Part shown: in pieces, positions 51,061 to 59,885 of the stretch
How the letters are laid out: each line of letters starts with the position of its first letter
Numbering within the stretch: position 1 is the first letter of the stretch
Assembly: GCF_025311495.1 (NCBI RefSeq)
Contig: NZ_CP104398.1
Location: 1,736,001-1,800,000 of the forward strand
Length of the DNA stretch: 64,000 nucleotides
Reading direction: 5' to 3'
From: Limosilactobacillus oris
GTDB taxonomy: Bacteria > Bacillota > Bacilli > Lactobacillales > Lactobacillaceae
The notes under the pieces: model-generated
What the model was told of the DNA's origin: nothing
Seen by the model: the letters and a program-made list of their open reading frames with translations, nothing else
Databases searched by the model: none
Program-made: the position numbers and the translations under genes

Positions 51061-51984
51061 ATGCGCACAATTGGCATTATTGGTTTGGGCCACGTGGGAC
51101 GGCTCCTGGCAAACGAGCTGGTAGCGACAGCCGCGGTCGACAAGCTGGTGTTAATCGACCAGGATGGTGACCTGGCACTGGCCGTGCAGACCGACCTGCT
51201 GGACGCACTGCCAGCCATGCGGACCCAGCCGCAGATTATCATTCAGGACTATGCTGCCCTTGCCGCGGCACAAGTCCTAGTAGTCGCGGTCGGTGACAGC
51301 GCCCTCACGAAGGATGACCCGATGGCAGAGCTAACGGTAGCGGGGCGGGCCGTCATGCAAATTGCTCCGCAGGTTAAAGGGAGCGGCTTCCACGGCCTGG
51401 TAGTCAACTTAACTGACCCTAACGAGGCGGTGACCGCCTTCCTCCAACAACAATTGCAGCTACCGACGAAGCAGGTACTGGGGATCGGAACGGTGCTTGA
51501 TACCGCACGCCTCTACCGGGCAATTGCCCACGCCGCCCACGTAGCACCGGCCAACGTCAGCGGCTTTATCTATGGACAGCACGCTGGCCGGCAGGCGTTT
51601 GCCTGGTCGACCGTCCGGGTGAATGGTCAGGCACTGGATGAATCCATCAATGGTCACCACCTGGATGAAAGCCAGCTCAAGATTCAGGCCGACCTCTCAA
51701 GCTGGTATACCCTCAAGGGACTCGGTTATAATAATAGTGCGGTAGCTGCCTGGACCTGCCGCCTGCTTAGCGCCCTGTTAAATGACGAGCAGCTGGTCCT
51801 ACCCGTGGCAATCTACCAACCCCAATATTCGGGTTACGTAAGTTTTCCCGCAGTGTTAGGTCGGCAGGGGGTCGGCAACTTAATTCTCTTAAAGCTATAC
51901 CCCGTTGAAGAAATGGCGGTCCGAACCGCGGCAACGGCAATTAGCGGGCAGCTAGCCGCTTTGAATGAGTTAGTAAAGGAATGA
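51061..51984 (+). CDS. L-2-hydroxyacid dehydrogenase of the LDH/MDH family
   Basis: The 307 residues have the NAD-binding start IGIIGLGHVGRLLA and the LDH catalytic set D147 and R150 in GTVLDTARL and H174 in GQHAGRQ. The substrate-specificity loop differs from that of L-lactate dehydrogenase, as in L-2-hydroxyisocaproate dehydrogenases, so a branched 2-keto acid is a reasonable guess. ATG 51061 follows AAGGAGATAGAG. The next gene starts seven bases after its stop, so the two are probably co-transcribed. Confidence 0.85.
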   Translation: MRTIGIIGLGHVGRLLANELVATAAVDKLVLIDQDGDLALAVQTDLLDALPAMRTQPQIIIQDYAALAAAQVLVVAVGDSALTKDDPMAELTVAGRAVMQIAPQVKGSGFHGLVVNLTDPNEAVTAFLQQQLQLPTKQVLGIGTVLDTARLYRAIAHAAHVAPANVSGFIYGQHAGRQAFAWSTVRVNGQALDESINGHHLDESQLKIQADLSSWYTLKGLGYNNSAVAAWTCRLLSALLNDEQLVLPVAIYQPQYSGYVSFPAVLGRQGVGNLILLKLYPVEEMAVRTAATAISGQLAALNELVKE

Positions 51985-51991
51985 ATGACAG

Positions 51992-52567
51992 ATGACAATT
52001 AAAAGATTAGCAATTTATTGTGGTGCCCTTCAGGGAAAGGACCCGGACTACATGGTCGAAGCTGAGAAGGTCGGCGAATGGCTGGCCGCCCACCAGATTG
52101 AATTAGTTTACGGTGGCGGTCAGCATGGCCTAATGGGGGCTGTGGCCCGCGGCGTTCTCGCAAATGGCGGAGTGGTTCACAGTATCTTAACCCAGGAATT
52201 ATACGACCGGGGCGTGGCGCTTCCCGGGGTAACTGACCGGCAGATTGTCGCCAACATGGACCTGCGCAAGGAAAAGATGATGACTCTGGCGGATGGGATG
52301 ATTGCCTTTCCGGGGGGCTTGGGGACCCTTGAGGAAATTAGCCAAGCCGCTTCCTGGGTAACGATCGGCGATAATGCCAAGCCGGTGGCGGTGTACAATT
52401 ACCGCGGCTATTACGACAACCTCAAAAAGCAGCTGGTGACGATGAATCAGGCTGGCTTCTTGGAAGACCAATACTTACGTGAAATCTGCTTCAGCAGTAA
52501 TTTGGATGAAATCCTGCGGTTTATGGAGGGTTACCAGGCACCGGCTCACCGAACGTACGATAAGTAG
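51992..52567 (+). CDS. LOG-family nucleoside 5'-monophosphate phosphoribohydrolase
   Basis: The 191 residues have the LOG signatures LRKEKMM (residues 91-97) and PGGLGTLEE (residues 107-115), plus VYGGGQHGLMGAVA near 39. Family members remove ribose phosphate from cytokinin-type or purine nucleotides; the bacterial role is unclear. It is coupled to the upstream dehydrogenase gene. Confidence 0.9.
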   Translation: MTIKRLAIYCGALQGKDPDYMVEAEKVGEWLAAHQIELVYGGGQHGLMGAVARGVLANGGVVHSILTQELYDRGVALPGVTDRQIVANMDLRKEKMMTLADGMIAFPGGLGTLEEISQAASWVTIGDNAKPVAVYNYRGYYDNLKKQLVTMNQAGFLEDQYLREICFSSNLDEILRFMEGYQAPAHRTYDK

Positions 52568-52577
52568 TTTAAAATAA

Positions 52578-52601
52578 AAAAACGCTGGTTAGCAGCGCTC
52601 G
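52578..52601 (-). terminator. Terminator of the DUF4828-like gene
   Basis: On the minus strand CGCTG-ctaac-CAGCG is followed by T7. Confidence 0.7.
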
Positions 52602-52606
52602 AAAAT

Positions 52607-52966
52607 TTATTGAACTGGTTGAATTGTGTAGACCTGGTCGTCCGCCTCGTCAGTTAAGGAAACTGGCCGTTGTTCGTTGGCCCGGATAGTAATGTGGTAG
52701 CCGAATTTATCGAGGAAGACCAGCTTATCAGTTTCGATTTGCTGGACGGTGGCCGGAATAGCTTGATTATCGATCCCTAATTTTAATTCAGGAGAAATGG
52801 TGATTCGATGGGACCGATTGCGTTCTTTATCGTAATATTGCCAAGTACCAGTATAAAAAATCGGTAACGCAGTTGTCGTGCTACTTTTCTTACGGCTGAA
52901 GCCCAATGTACTGCTGAGCCCAGCCATTAATCCCGCGCCGAAAAGTAACATTCCCTTTTTCTTCAT
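52607..52966 (-). CDS. DUF4828-like exported small protein
   Basis: The 119 residues begin with a basic, hydrophobic signal or anchor ([20 protein letters not shown]), followed by a beta-rich domain: [33 protein letters not shown] and [13 protein letters not shown]. This resembles the DUF4828 family of lactobacilli, of unknown function. It is monocistronic, convergent with the LOG gene. Confidence 0.75.
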   Translation of the reverse strand: MKKKGMLLFGAGLMAGLSSTLGFSRKKSSTTTALPIFYTGTWQYYDKERNRSHRITISPELKLGIDNQAIPATVQQIETDKLVFLDKFGYHITIRANEQRPVSLTDEADDQVYTIQPVQ

Positions 52967-53130
52967 ATTTCATCAGTCTCCTCAATTAAGTATGCGATAA
53001 GTCATTAACTTCATGGTCAATTATACACACATTTGTATTAGGAGAAGATTTCATTTCTGTTAAAAAGCAGCAATAATTGGTAAAATTAGTTGTAACAAAC
53101 GTATTTGTTAATAAAGGAGAGAGAAAAGCG

Positions 53131-54150
53131 ATGCTCAAGCTAGGAATTATTGGAACTCATATCATTACTGATCAGATGTTAGACGCCGCGAAGACGACGG
53201 GCAAGTACCAACTGACGGCGGTCTATTCGCGGACCCTGGACCGGGCACGAGAATTCGGTGAACCCTACGGCGCAACGGAATTTTACGATGACCTGGAGAA
53301 GTTCTTCAGCGAGGGCGACTTTGACGTGGTTTATGTAGCTTCACCAAATAGTTTGCACTATCAACAGGTGCGGCTGGCAATCGAAAATGATAAGTTTATC
53401 ATCGTGGAAAAGCCAGCGTTTGTTAACCCGGCCGAATTCAGTGCGATCGAATCACTGCTGGCTGCACACCCGCAGGCCCGGCTGGTAGAAGCAGCTCGGC
53501 ACATCCACACGCCGCTCTATGAAAAGGCTGTGGAAAAGGTTGATGAGATGAAGCAGCACCACTGCCAGGGGGGAACAATCACTGTGATGAAGTACTCCTC
53601 ACGGTATGATAAGGTTCTGGCTGGCGACCAACCCTACCCGAATATCTTTACCCTGGACTTTGCGGGTGGTGCCCTGATGGACTTAGGGGTTTACGCCGTT
53701 TACGGTGCGGTGACCCTGTTTGGCGAACCATCAACGGTCGTCTACTACCCAACTTTGGCGAAGACGGGCGTGGATGCGAAGGGAGTTGCCATCCTCAATT
53801 ATGACCACTTCACGGTGACTCTGAACTTCGGTAAAACCGCTAATTCCTACCTGCCATCAGAGGTGTACGGCTTAAAGGATACCCTGGTCTTTGATAGTAT
53901 TTTTGAAACCCAGAAGGTAACTTATTACGATGCTGATAAGCAGGCCCACCCGTTGGAAGCACCGGTTTCGAAAAATTCGATGACCGATGAAATGAACGAC
54001 TTTGCTGACCTCTTCAACAACCCTGATGACCCAGTGCAAGTCAAGAAGTACCAGCACTGGATGAACCTGGCGCGGACGGTCAATTCCGTGATGTACTCGC
54101 TGCGCCAGTCCGCTAATTTGACTTTCCCCGCAGATAATGATCAAGAATAG
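53131..54150 (+). CDS. Gfo/Idh/MocA-family NAD(P) oxidoreductase
   Basis: The 339 residues start LKLGIIGTHIITDQML (Rossmann fold) and contain VVYVASPNSLHYQQV and IIVEKPAF, the EKP motif with the catalytic Lys. The C-terminal part has DLGVYAVYGAVTLFG. These enzymes oxidise or reduce sugars and inositols; the substrate is unknown. ATG 53131 follows AAAGGAGAG; the longer frame to 53077 has no ribosome-binding site. The helicase gene begins 11 bases after the stop. Confidence 0.9.
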   Translation: MLKLGIIGTHIITDQMLDAAKTTGKYQLTAVYSRTLDRAREFGEPYGATEFYDDLEKFFSEGDFDVVYVASPNSLHYQQVRLAIENDKFIIVEKPAFVNPAEFSAIESLLAAHPQARLVEAARHIHTPLYEKAVEKVDEMKQHHCQGGTITVMKYSSRYDKVLAGDQPYPNIFTLDFAGGALMDLGVYAVYGAVTLFGEPSTVVYYPTLAKTGVDAKGVAILNYDHFTVTLNFGKTANSYLPSEVYGLKDTLVFDSIFETQKVTYYDADKQAHPLEAPVSKNSMTDEMNDFADLFNNPDDPVQVKKYQHWMNLARTVNSVMYSLRQSANLTFPADNDQE

Positions 54151-54161
54151 GATGATGCTAT

Positions 54162-55463
54162 TTGATCGAACAGTTTAAAGAACATTTTGAGAAGCTCTAC
54201 CAGCAGCCGACTGCGATTCAGACGGCCGTTGACCAAGCGCTGCAGACGGATCAATCCGTGCTCGGAATTGCGCCGACGGGGTCTGGGAAGACCCTCGCCT
54301 TTACCCTCCCGTTGCTGCCGAAGGTGATGCCGGGTGCGGGAACCCAGATTTTGGTGCTGGCCCCGTCCCAGGAACTCGCCTTGCAGACTGCCCGGGTAAT
54401 GCGCGAGTGGGGGACAATTCTCGGCGTGAAGGTCCAGTCACTGACCGGGGGCGCAAACCTGCGCCGGCAGGTCATGCAGCTGCACAAGCACCCGGATGTC
54501 GTGGTCGGCACGCCGGGGCGGGTACTTCACATGCTGGATAACCACCACATCAAGCTGGGCCACCTCCAGACCCTGGTGGTCGACGAGGCCGATGACCTGC
54601 TCCAGGATGACACCCTGGCGGTGGTGGAGGATATTGAACGGGCAACCCCGCTCAGTACCCAGTTGGCGTTTTTCTCCGCCACGATGTCGCCCATTTTGGA
54701 CCAGCTCAGCGTGATGTTTGGCCGGGATATCGTAACCTTCGATGTTCGAGATACTGACCATTCCCGGGGCCCAGTCCAGCACGTTTACCTAGCGGCCCGG
54801 ACCAATGCCCAAAAGACGGCGACCTTGCGGCGGCTGGCAAGTATCAAAGACTTCCGGGCACTAGTCTTTTTCAACAGCACCCGAACCCTTCACTACGCGG
54901 CGAGCCGCTTGCGCCATGAACACGTGGCAGTGGGGACACTCGGTGGTCGTCAACGGCAGGTGGAACGGGAAAAGGCGATGCGGATGTTCCGCAAACGGCA
55001 GATCAAGCTGCTGTTGACCACTGATTTAGCGGCGCGGGGATTAGATATCCCGAAGCTCCCTGGGGTGGTCAACTTTGACCTGCCAACGAGCACTAATACC
55101 TATGTTCACCGCGCGGGGCGGACAGGCCGGCAGGGAGAACGGGGAATGGTAATCAACCTCGGGGACGATCATGATATCCGTGACCTGCGCAAGCTGACGG
55201 CGGACTTAGACTTAAATATCCAACGTTTTTACATTAGCCAGGACCAGCTGACGGATCAGAAGCCGGTGGCTGGCAAACAGGTTGAGCCATTTGTCAAGAA
55301 GGCCGACCGTCACCTGCAAAAGGCCCAGCTTGATAGCGAAGCTGGACCACGGAAGTCGGTTGCCAAAACCCTGAGCGGCTTTTCCAAGCCGAAGAAGCAC
55401 CGTCATAAGAAGAACCGGAAAAATAAGGGGATCCGCCTGAAACACCGGCGGCAAAATTCCTAA
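54162..55463 (+). CDS. DEAD-box RNA helicase
   Basis: The 433 residues contain the Q/P-loop region (QQPTAIQTAVDQ, then APTGSGKT near 37), the VVDEADDL Walker B box near 143, SAT near 170, and HRAGRTGR near 318 in the second RecA domain. A Lys/Arg/His-rich C-terminal tail (from about 395) should bind RNA. It is shorter than CshA and resembles the CshB/YfmL-type helicases linked to ribosome assembly and cold adaptation. The start is TTG 54162 after AGGATGATG. A terminator that also holds a tRNA promoter follows. Confidence 0.92.
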   Translation: MIEQFKEHFEKLYQQPTAIQTAVDQALQTDQSVLGIAPTGSGKTLAFTLPLLPKVMPGAGTQILVLAPSQELALQTARVMREWGTILGVKVQSLTGGANLRRQVMQLHKHPDVVVGTPGRVLHMLDNHHIKLGHLQTLVVDEADDLLQDDTLAVVEDIERATPLSTQLAFFSATMSPILDQLSVMFGRDIVTFDVRDTDHSRGPVQHVYLAARTNAQKTATLRRLASIKDFRALVFFNSTRTLHYAASRLRHEHVAVGTLGGRQRQVEREKAMRMFRKRQIKLLLTTDLAARGLDIPKLPGVVNFDLPTSTNTYVHRAGRTGRQGERGMVINLGDDHDIRDLRKLTADLDLNIQRFYISQDQLTDQKPVAGKQVEPFVKKADRHLQKAQLDSEAGPRKSVAKTLSGFSKPKKHRHKKNRKNKGIRLKHRRQNS

Positions 55464-55468
55464 TAAAA

Positions 55469-55519
55469 AAGAATATTATCGCTTTACCTCCGAAATGGAT
55501 AATGCGATAATATTCTTTG
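55469..55519 (+). terminator. Helicase terminator with the tRNA-Arg promoter inside it
   Basis: AAAGAATATTATCG pairs perfectly with CGATAATATTCTTT. The loop holds TTTACC (55483-55488), and 17 bases further on GATAAT (55506-55511) sits in the 3' arm. The same DNA therefore can stop one transcript and start the tRNA. Confidence 0.75.
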
Positions 55520-55522
55520 CTT

Positions 55523-55595
55523 GGTCCCATAGCATAATTGGATAGTGCATCCGCCTCCTAAGCGGTCGATTCCGGTTCAAGCCCGGATGGGATCA
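55523..55595 (+). tRNA. tRNA-Arg (CCT)
   Basis: Acceptor GGTCCCA pairs with TGGGATC (one G-T), and the anticodon loop CTCCTAA reads arginine (AGG). Confidence 0.95.
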
Positions 55596-55657
55596 TTAAC
55601 AACCTTGAGTGGGACTGTGACATAGGTCTTTTGCTCACTCAACATCTGAATAATGCG

Positions 55658-55790
55658 GTACGCATATGAGCTTCAGAGATCGGCTTTGCCGAACTCTGAA
55701 GCCCTATTTGTACTCTCTAAAGCCTAGCTGCGCGTCGACGGAGGTGGGACAACGAACTAGCCGAGCTAGTTCTGCCCCACTCTCCCATTT
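55658..55790 (+). repeat. Intergenic hairpin repeat B, copy 2
   Basis: GAGCTTCAG, ATCGGC-TTT-GCCGA and CTGAAGC form the same stem as at 18448. They are followed by the shared segment ending GCGCGTCGACGG (to 55741) and a different second hairpin (GTGGG, GAACTAG with CTAGTTC, CCCAC). Orientation is the same as copy 1. The remaining 55596-55886 stretch shows no gene. Confidence 0.75.
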
Positions 55791-55886
55791 CTCTACCGCC
55801 AGGGTAGCTTGGCTTGCTGGGGATAAAAATATGAGCTGATTTGGTGTACAATAATGTTAACAATTGCTTAAAAAGAGGTGAGAACT

Positions 55887-57017
55887 GTGCAGGCGCCGTA
55901 TCGAATCATGTTGCTGTTTGGGACCCGGGCGGAAGCATTGAAGCTGGCTCCGCTGATTAGGGCAATGCGGAATGACCCCGCGAACTGGCAACCAGTAATT
56001 GCCGTTGCCCCGCAACAATCCCAACAGGAAGTATTAAGCCAGACGCTGGCGTATCTTCAAGTTGTTCCTGACTTTGACTTGGCCCAGACCAGCGGCCGGA
56101 AAGGGGCGGCGGTCGAAGAACTCAGCGGCTTGCTCCATAACTTGAACAACGTTATCAATGCCGGGCAGCCGGATATGCTGCTGGTGGTTGGGGATGCGGT
56201 TACCAGTTTGGCGGCGAGTCTGGTCGGTTTCTACCACCACCTGCCCATTGGCCACGTTGAGGCGGGCTTGCGAACCTATGATAAGTACTCGCCATTCCCC
56301 GATGAAATACACCGGCGGCTGACCGATGACCTGGCCGACCTGTACTTTGCGCCAACGACCCGGGCCCGGGATAATCTCCTGGCTGAGCACCATCCGGCCA
56401 AACAGATTTACGTGACCGGGAATACGGCGATTGACATGGTAAAGGATTCGCTGAAGGAAGACTTCCACAGTCCGATCCTCCAGCAAATCCCGGCTGACCA
56501 GCGGTTGATCCTTTTAACGATGGCACGCCCCGAAAGCATTGGTGAACCGATGCGGCAGGTTTTCCACACGATGAAGGACATTGTCGAGACCAATCCTGAC
56601 GTGGACCTGATATATCCGGTGATGCCCCACCCCGACGTCCTGGCAATGGCGGAGAAGATTCTGGGGAATAATGACCGGATTCACCTGACTAAGCCCCTTG
56701 ACCACCGCAGTTTCCTCAACTTGGCGGCGCGCAGCAGCTTGATCATTACCGACTCCGGTAGTGTGCAGGAAGAGGCTCCGGCCCTGCACAAACCAGTTCT
56801 CTTATTGCGGGAAAAGACGGAACGGCAGGAAGCGGTTGACGTTGGTGCCGTTAAAATCGTAGGTAAGGACCCGACGAGTATCCAGCAGGCAGTGTTTGAA
56901 CTATTAAACAATCACCGTGCTTACCGGCAGATGGCCGAGGCAGAAAACCCGTTTGGGGACGGGCAGGCGAGCCAACGCATACTGCGAATCATTAAAAAGT
57001 ACCTAAGCCAAAAGTAG
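55887..57017 (+). CDS. UDP-GlcNAc 2-epimerase-like protein lacking the catalytic His
   Basis: The 376 residues align along the whole length with WecB/MnaA: LFGTRAEALKLAPL, VGDAVTSLAASL (D103), GHVEAGLRT (E125), SPFPDEIHRRLTD (E140), VTGNTAID, and LIITDSGSVQEEAP with NPFGDGQAS. The usual T-x-H-R-R-E-S/N motif reads TMARPES, placing Ala at residue 213 where the epimerase has its catalytic His. GTRPE is also GTRAE. The fold is therefore kept but the standard reaction is doubtful. The start GTG 55887 is preferred to GTG 55878 because AGAGGTGAG lies before it. Confidence 0.85.
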   Translation: MQAPYRIMLLFGTRAEALKLAPLIRAMRNDPANWQPVIAVAPQQSQQEVLSQTLAYLQVVPDFDLAQTSGRKGAAVEELSGLLHNLNNVINAGQPDMLLVVGDAVTSLAASLVGFYHHLPIGHVEAGLRTYDKYSPFPDEIHRRLTDDLADLYFAPTTRARDNLLAEHHPAKQIYVTGNTAIDMVKDSLKEDFHSPILQQIPADQRLILLTMARPESIGEPMRQVFHTMKDIVETNPDVDLIYPVMPHPDVLAMAEKILGNNDRIHLTKPLDHRSFLNLAARSSLIITDSGSVQEEAPALHKPVLLLREKTERQEAVDVGAVKIVGKDPTSIQQAVFELLNNHRAYRQMAEAENPFGDGQASQRILRIIKKYLSQK

Positions 57018-57063
57018 CAGCGGCTGATTGATGATGTTAGCAATTGACCATTGCTATGAACAA

Positions 57064-57114
57064 AAATAAGCACGAACCATTCAACCTCGCTGGAGGATGG
57101 TTCGTGCTTATTTC
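57064..57114. terminator. Bidirectional terminator between the epimerase-like gene and gtrA
   Basis: AAATAAGCACGAACCAT (57064-57080) pairs perfectly with ATGGTTCGTGCTTATTT (57097-57113). Confidence 0.9.
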
Positions 57115-57117
57115 TTC

Positions 57118-57555
57118 TTATTGATCCTCAATTTGCTTATTATCCTTGAAAATCAACCACTTCGAGAAGACGTAGTTGGCGATGATTACGATTACGTTAT
57201 CAATGACTTTGACGATAAACTGGCCCATTGGATCCTTGAAGCCGAGGACGGAAATCCCGATGAAGGTGATGACAATATCGATCACCAGGGTTAGTGCCCG
57301 GTAGAAGAAGAAACGCAGCATTTCAACGAGAAAGTCGCTGACCGTGGTGTAGTGGGAGCCGAAGACCCACACCTTATTGGTGAAGTAGGCGACTAGCACG
57401 GAGACGAACCAGGCGATTACGTTCGCCAACTGGTAATTCCAGTGAATCCCGGAACTCAGAATTTGGAAGACGGCCAGGTTGATAACAGTTGTCACAACGC
57501 CCCAGAAGAGGTAAGCGATGATGTGCTTATACTTTTCCCAGAGTTGCTTAATCAT
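57118..57555 (-). CDS. GtrA-family membrane protein
   Basis: The 145 residues have four hydrophobic helices and the GtrA pattern: YLFWGVVTTVINLAVF near the N-terminus, FVSVLVAYFTNKVWVF, and NYVFSKWLIFKD at the end. Such proteins are thought to help flip lipid-linked sugars for wall polysaccharide or glycan decoration. It overlaps the flavodoxin gene by eight bases. Confidence 0.9.
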   Translation of the reverse strand: MIKQLWEKYKHIIAYLFWGVVTTVINLAVFQILSSGIHWNYQLANVIAWFVSVLVAYFTNKVWVFGSHYTTVSDFLVEMLRFFFYRALTLVIDIVITFIGISVLGFKDPMGQFIVKVIDNVIVIIANYVFSKWLIFKDNKQIEDQ

Positions 57556-58003
57556 TGAGCGCCTGCGCTTTCTTGACTAGCTCCGCGGCAAATTGGTCCA
57601 GCTTCTTAACGTCGTCTTCAGCGGGGGCAAGGTTGACGTGGACATTTTCGCTGCCCTTAGTAGCGCCGGTGTCCGCCAGCACCTTGCTGAATTCATCGAC
57701 GGCCTTGCAGAAGTCATCGCCGTAGAAGGTGTCGCCAGAACCGGCAACGCCGTAGACCTTACCGGTTAGCTCCTCTTCCTGCAGGTCCTCATAAAAGTCC
57801 ATTCCTTCGTCCGGCAGGGCGCCTTCGTCGTAGGTGTATGGGCAGACTACACAGATATCGACGTCTTCGAAGTCTGCGGGGTCCGCGAGGGAGATTTCGG
57901 TCATTTCAACGTCGACGTCGCGGTCTTCCAGTGATTCGGTGACCAGGTCGGCAACGTCTTCGTTGTTTCCAGTGATGGTTGCGTAAACTACGAGTGCTTT
58001 CAT
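57548..58003 (-). CDS. Flavodoxin
   Basis: The 151 residues start MKALVVYATITGNNEDVADLV, the FMN-phosphate loop, and contain CVVCPYTYDEGALP and VAGSGDTFYGDDFCKA, the other two FMN contacts. It is a small acidic electron carrier. The start ATG 58003 follows GGAGGC. It is translationally coupled to gtrA; the link in function is not obvious. Confidence 0.93.
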   Translation of the reverse strand: MKALVVYATITGNNEDVADLVTESLEDRDVDVEMTEISLADPADFEDVDICVVCPYTYDEGALPDEGMDFYEDLQEEELTGKVYGVAGSGDTFYGDDFCKAVDEFSKVLADTGATKGSENVHVNLAPAEDDVKKLDQFAAELVKKAQALND

Positions 58004-58112
58004 TACGTGTGCCTCCAATTTATTAATCCCTACAAGTATAGCATGGTTTGGGGCAATGATGGGGACAAGTGGTATACTATTAGAGGTAGAATGTCAAAAA
58101 GGAGATCCGAGA

Positions 58113-58967
58113 ATGATTACATTAAAGTCACCACGCGAAATTGACGCGATGGAAAAAGCCGGGGCCGCTTTAGCAGCGATGCACCTGGGAATTCGGGAAT
58201 TTATCAAGCCGGGCATCTCAAGTTGGAAGATCGAAGAATTTGCCCGGAAATACTTCAAAGCTGCTGGGGCTAAGGCTGAGCAGATCGGCTTTGAGGGTTA
58301 CAAGTACGCGACCTGTGTCAGTGTCAACGATGAGATTTGTCATGGTTTTCCCCGTAAGAACCTGGTATTGAAGAAGGGGGACCTGGTGAAGGTCGACACG
58401 GTGGTTAGCGTCGACGGCTTTTTCAGTGATTCCTGCTGGTCGTATGCGGTCGGTGAGGTTAAACCGGAAATTCAACGGTTAATGGACGTGACCAAGAAGT
58501 CACTCTTCATGGGAATTGACCAGTGTGTCCCTGGCAACCGGATTGGGGACATTGGTGCGGTCATCCAGCACTACACGGAAGACGAAAATGGCTACGGTGA
58601 CGTCCGCGAGTTCGTCGGTCACGGAATCCAGCCGACAATGCACGAAGACCCAATGGTACCGCACTATGGTGAGCATGGTCAGGGCCTGCGTCTCAAGAAG
58701 GGGATGACCATCACGGTTGAACCGATGATCAACACCGGAACGTGGGAAGCCGACACGAGTGACCCGAGTGGCTGGCTGGCGAAGACTGCTGATGGCGGCT
58801 GGTCCTGCCAGTACGAACACACCCTGGTGGTAACTGATGATGGGCCAAAGATTTTGACCTCCCAGGATCCGGAAGCCGATGCCAAGTACATGTACAATGA
58901 TAATTACGCCAAGTACCTGGAACACTACGCCAAAATTTCTCGGGAAATTGCGGAAGAATTTAAATAA
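58113..58967 (+). CDS. map: Methionine aminopeptidase, type I
   Basis: The enzyme removes the initiator methionine. The 284 residues keep the five metal ligands: the two Asp in VKVDTVVSVDGFFSD, His in FVGHGIQ, Glu in TVEPMINTGTW and Glu in CQYEHT. The C-terminal extension of about 30 residues after ILTSQD is typical of the lactobacillus form. ATG 58113 follows AAAGGAG; the longer frame to 58056 has no such site. A second map elsewhere cannot be excluded. Confidence 0.94.
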   Translation: MITLKSPREIDAMEKAGAALAAMHLGIREFIKPGISSWKIEEFARKYFKAAGAKAEQIGFEGYKYATCVSVNDEICHGFPRKNLVLKKGDLVKVDTVVSVDGFFSDSCWSYAVGEVKPEIQRLMDVTKKSLFMGIDQCVPGNRIGDIGAVIQHYTEDENGYGDVREFVGHGIQPTMHEDPMVPHYGEHGQGLRLKKGMTITVEPMINTGTWEADTSDPSGWLAKTADGGWSCQYEHTLVVTDDGPKILTSQDPEADAKYMYNDNYAKYLEHYAKISREIAEEFK

Positions 58968-59130
58968 CTCGCTGTAATTAAGCGGCAGTTCACTATTAAT
59001 TTAGTGGGTTGCCGCTTTTTTGATGAAAAAATTACGCTGAATGCACGCTGGAGCAGTTCAATGCAACTTGGGGACGGGGGATTTTAGTAAACTAGGGGGC
59101 GTGTTTATTAAATCGATTGGGGGAATTAAG

Positions 59131-59877
59131 ATGTTTTGCCCGAACTGTGGCAAGAAGGTTTCAGCAACGGCGGACTTTTGCCCGTACTGCGGGAGCAAAC
59201 TAGATCATTCTGCGAATGAAGAAGAACGGGTGGTACCAGAAAAGCAAGTCAAAGCGACGGGCCAACCGGACGCTAACCACCAGCCAGCACCGTCATCATC
59301 GAACGGGAATGGTAAGAAGCCGGGGAAGAAGGTCCCGCTAATCTTAGTCGGCGTGATCGTCGTCCTTCTGGCCGCCATTGCCTTTATGTTAGGAATGCGG
59401 GGAAGTAGCAAAGATTCGGCATCGACGAGTAGTGCGCAGACAACTAGGACTATCAGTAAGAAAAACAGCAGCACGAGCCGTTCGGCGAGCCGGCCGACCT
59501 TTAACGATCAGCAGAAAGCGGCCGCCATTCTATACTATGCCAAGGAAAATGAATCCAATCGCTTCTGGGGTGAACTCTACCGTGATGCGTTGGCTAAGTC
59601 TACTAAGGTGACCGCTAATAGTTTGCCGGACGAGGCTACTGAGCAGGGCGACGGGACCATGCACGCTTATTATCCTACGGGAGCATTTTTCGGTGGGGCA
59701 ACCGGGTACGTCATGGGCACCGATAGGCAGACGGTCTATTACTACCGGCTGGGTCCCGGTGCCGACAGCATTGACCCCGACGACACCGTTACGCTAAACG
59801 AGATTGAACAATATGTTATTGATCACCACGCTATGGACCAGGTCAACCAGCTTGCTGGAAACATCAAACTTGACTAG
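59131..59877 (+). CDS. Zinc-ribbon, single-pass membrane protein (cluster gene 1)
   Basis: The 248 residues begin with a zinc ribbon (C3, C6, C17, C20). A charged/Pro-rich linker, one membrane helix at about 70-88, a Ser/Thr-rich stalk and an outside domain (about 125-248) follow. ATG 59131 follows GGGGGAATTAAG. The ribbon should stay in the cytosol and the domain outside, as in staphylococcal TcaA. The outside domain (AAAILYYAKENESNRFWGELY, and EIEQYVIDHHA near the end) is repeated in the next gene, so the two are paralogues. Function unknown. Confidence 0.85.
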   Translation: MFCPNCGKKVSATADFCPYCGSKLDHSANEEERVVPEKQVKATGQPDANHQPAPSSSNGNGKKPGKKVPLILVGVIVVLLAAIAFMLGMRGSSKDSASTSSAQTTRTISKKNSSTSRSASRPTFNDQQKAAAILYYAKENESNRFWGELYRDALAKSTKVTANSLPDEATEQGDGTMHAYYPTGAFFGGATGYVMGTDRQTVYYYRLGPGADSIDPDDTVTLNEIEQYVIDHHAMDQVNQLAGNIKLD

Positions 59878-59885
59878 GAGGAGCT

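Noticed and set aside
59041-59130. N-terminal extension of the first zinc-ribbon gene upstream of ATG 59131
   Set aside because: The extra 30 codons carry no conserved features, and a ribosome-binding site lies right before ATG 59131. The same reasoning shortened lacM, folD, map, the LysR and GntR regulators and others.
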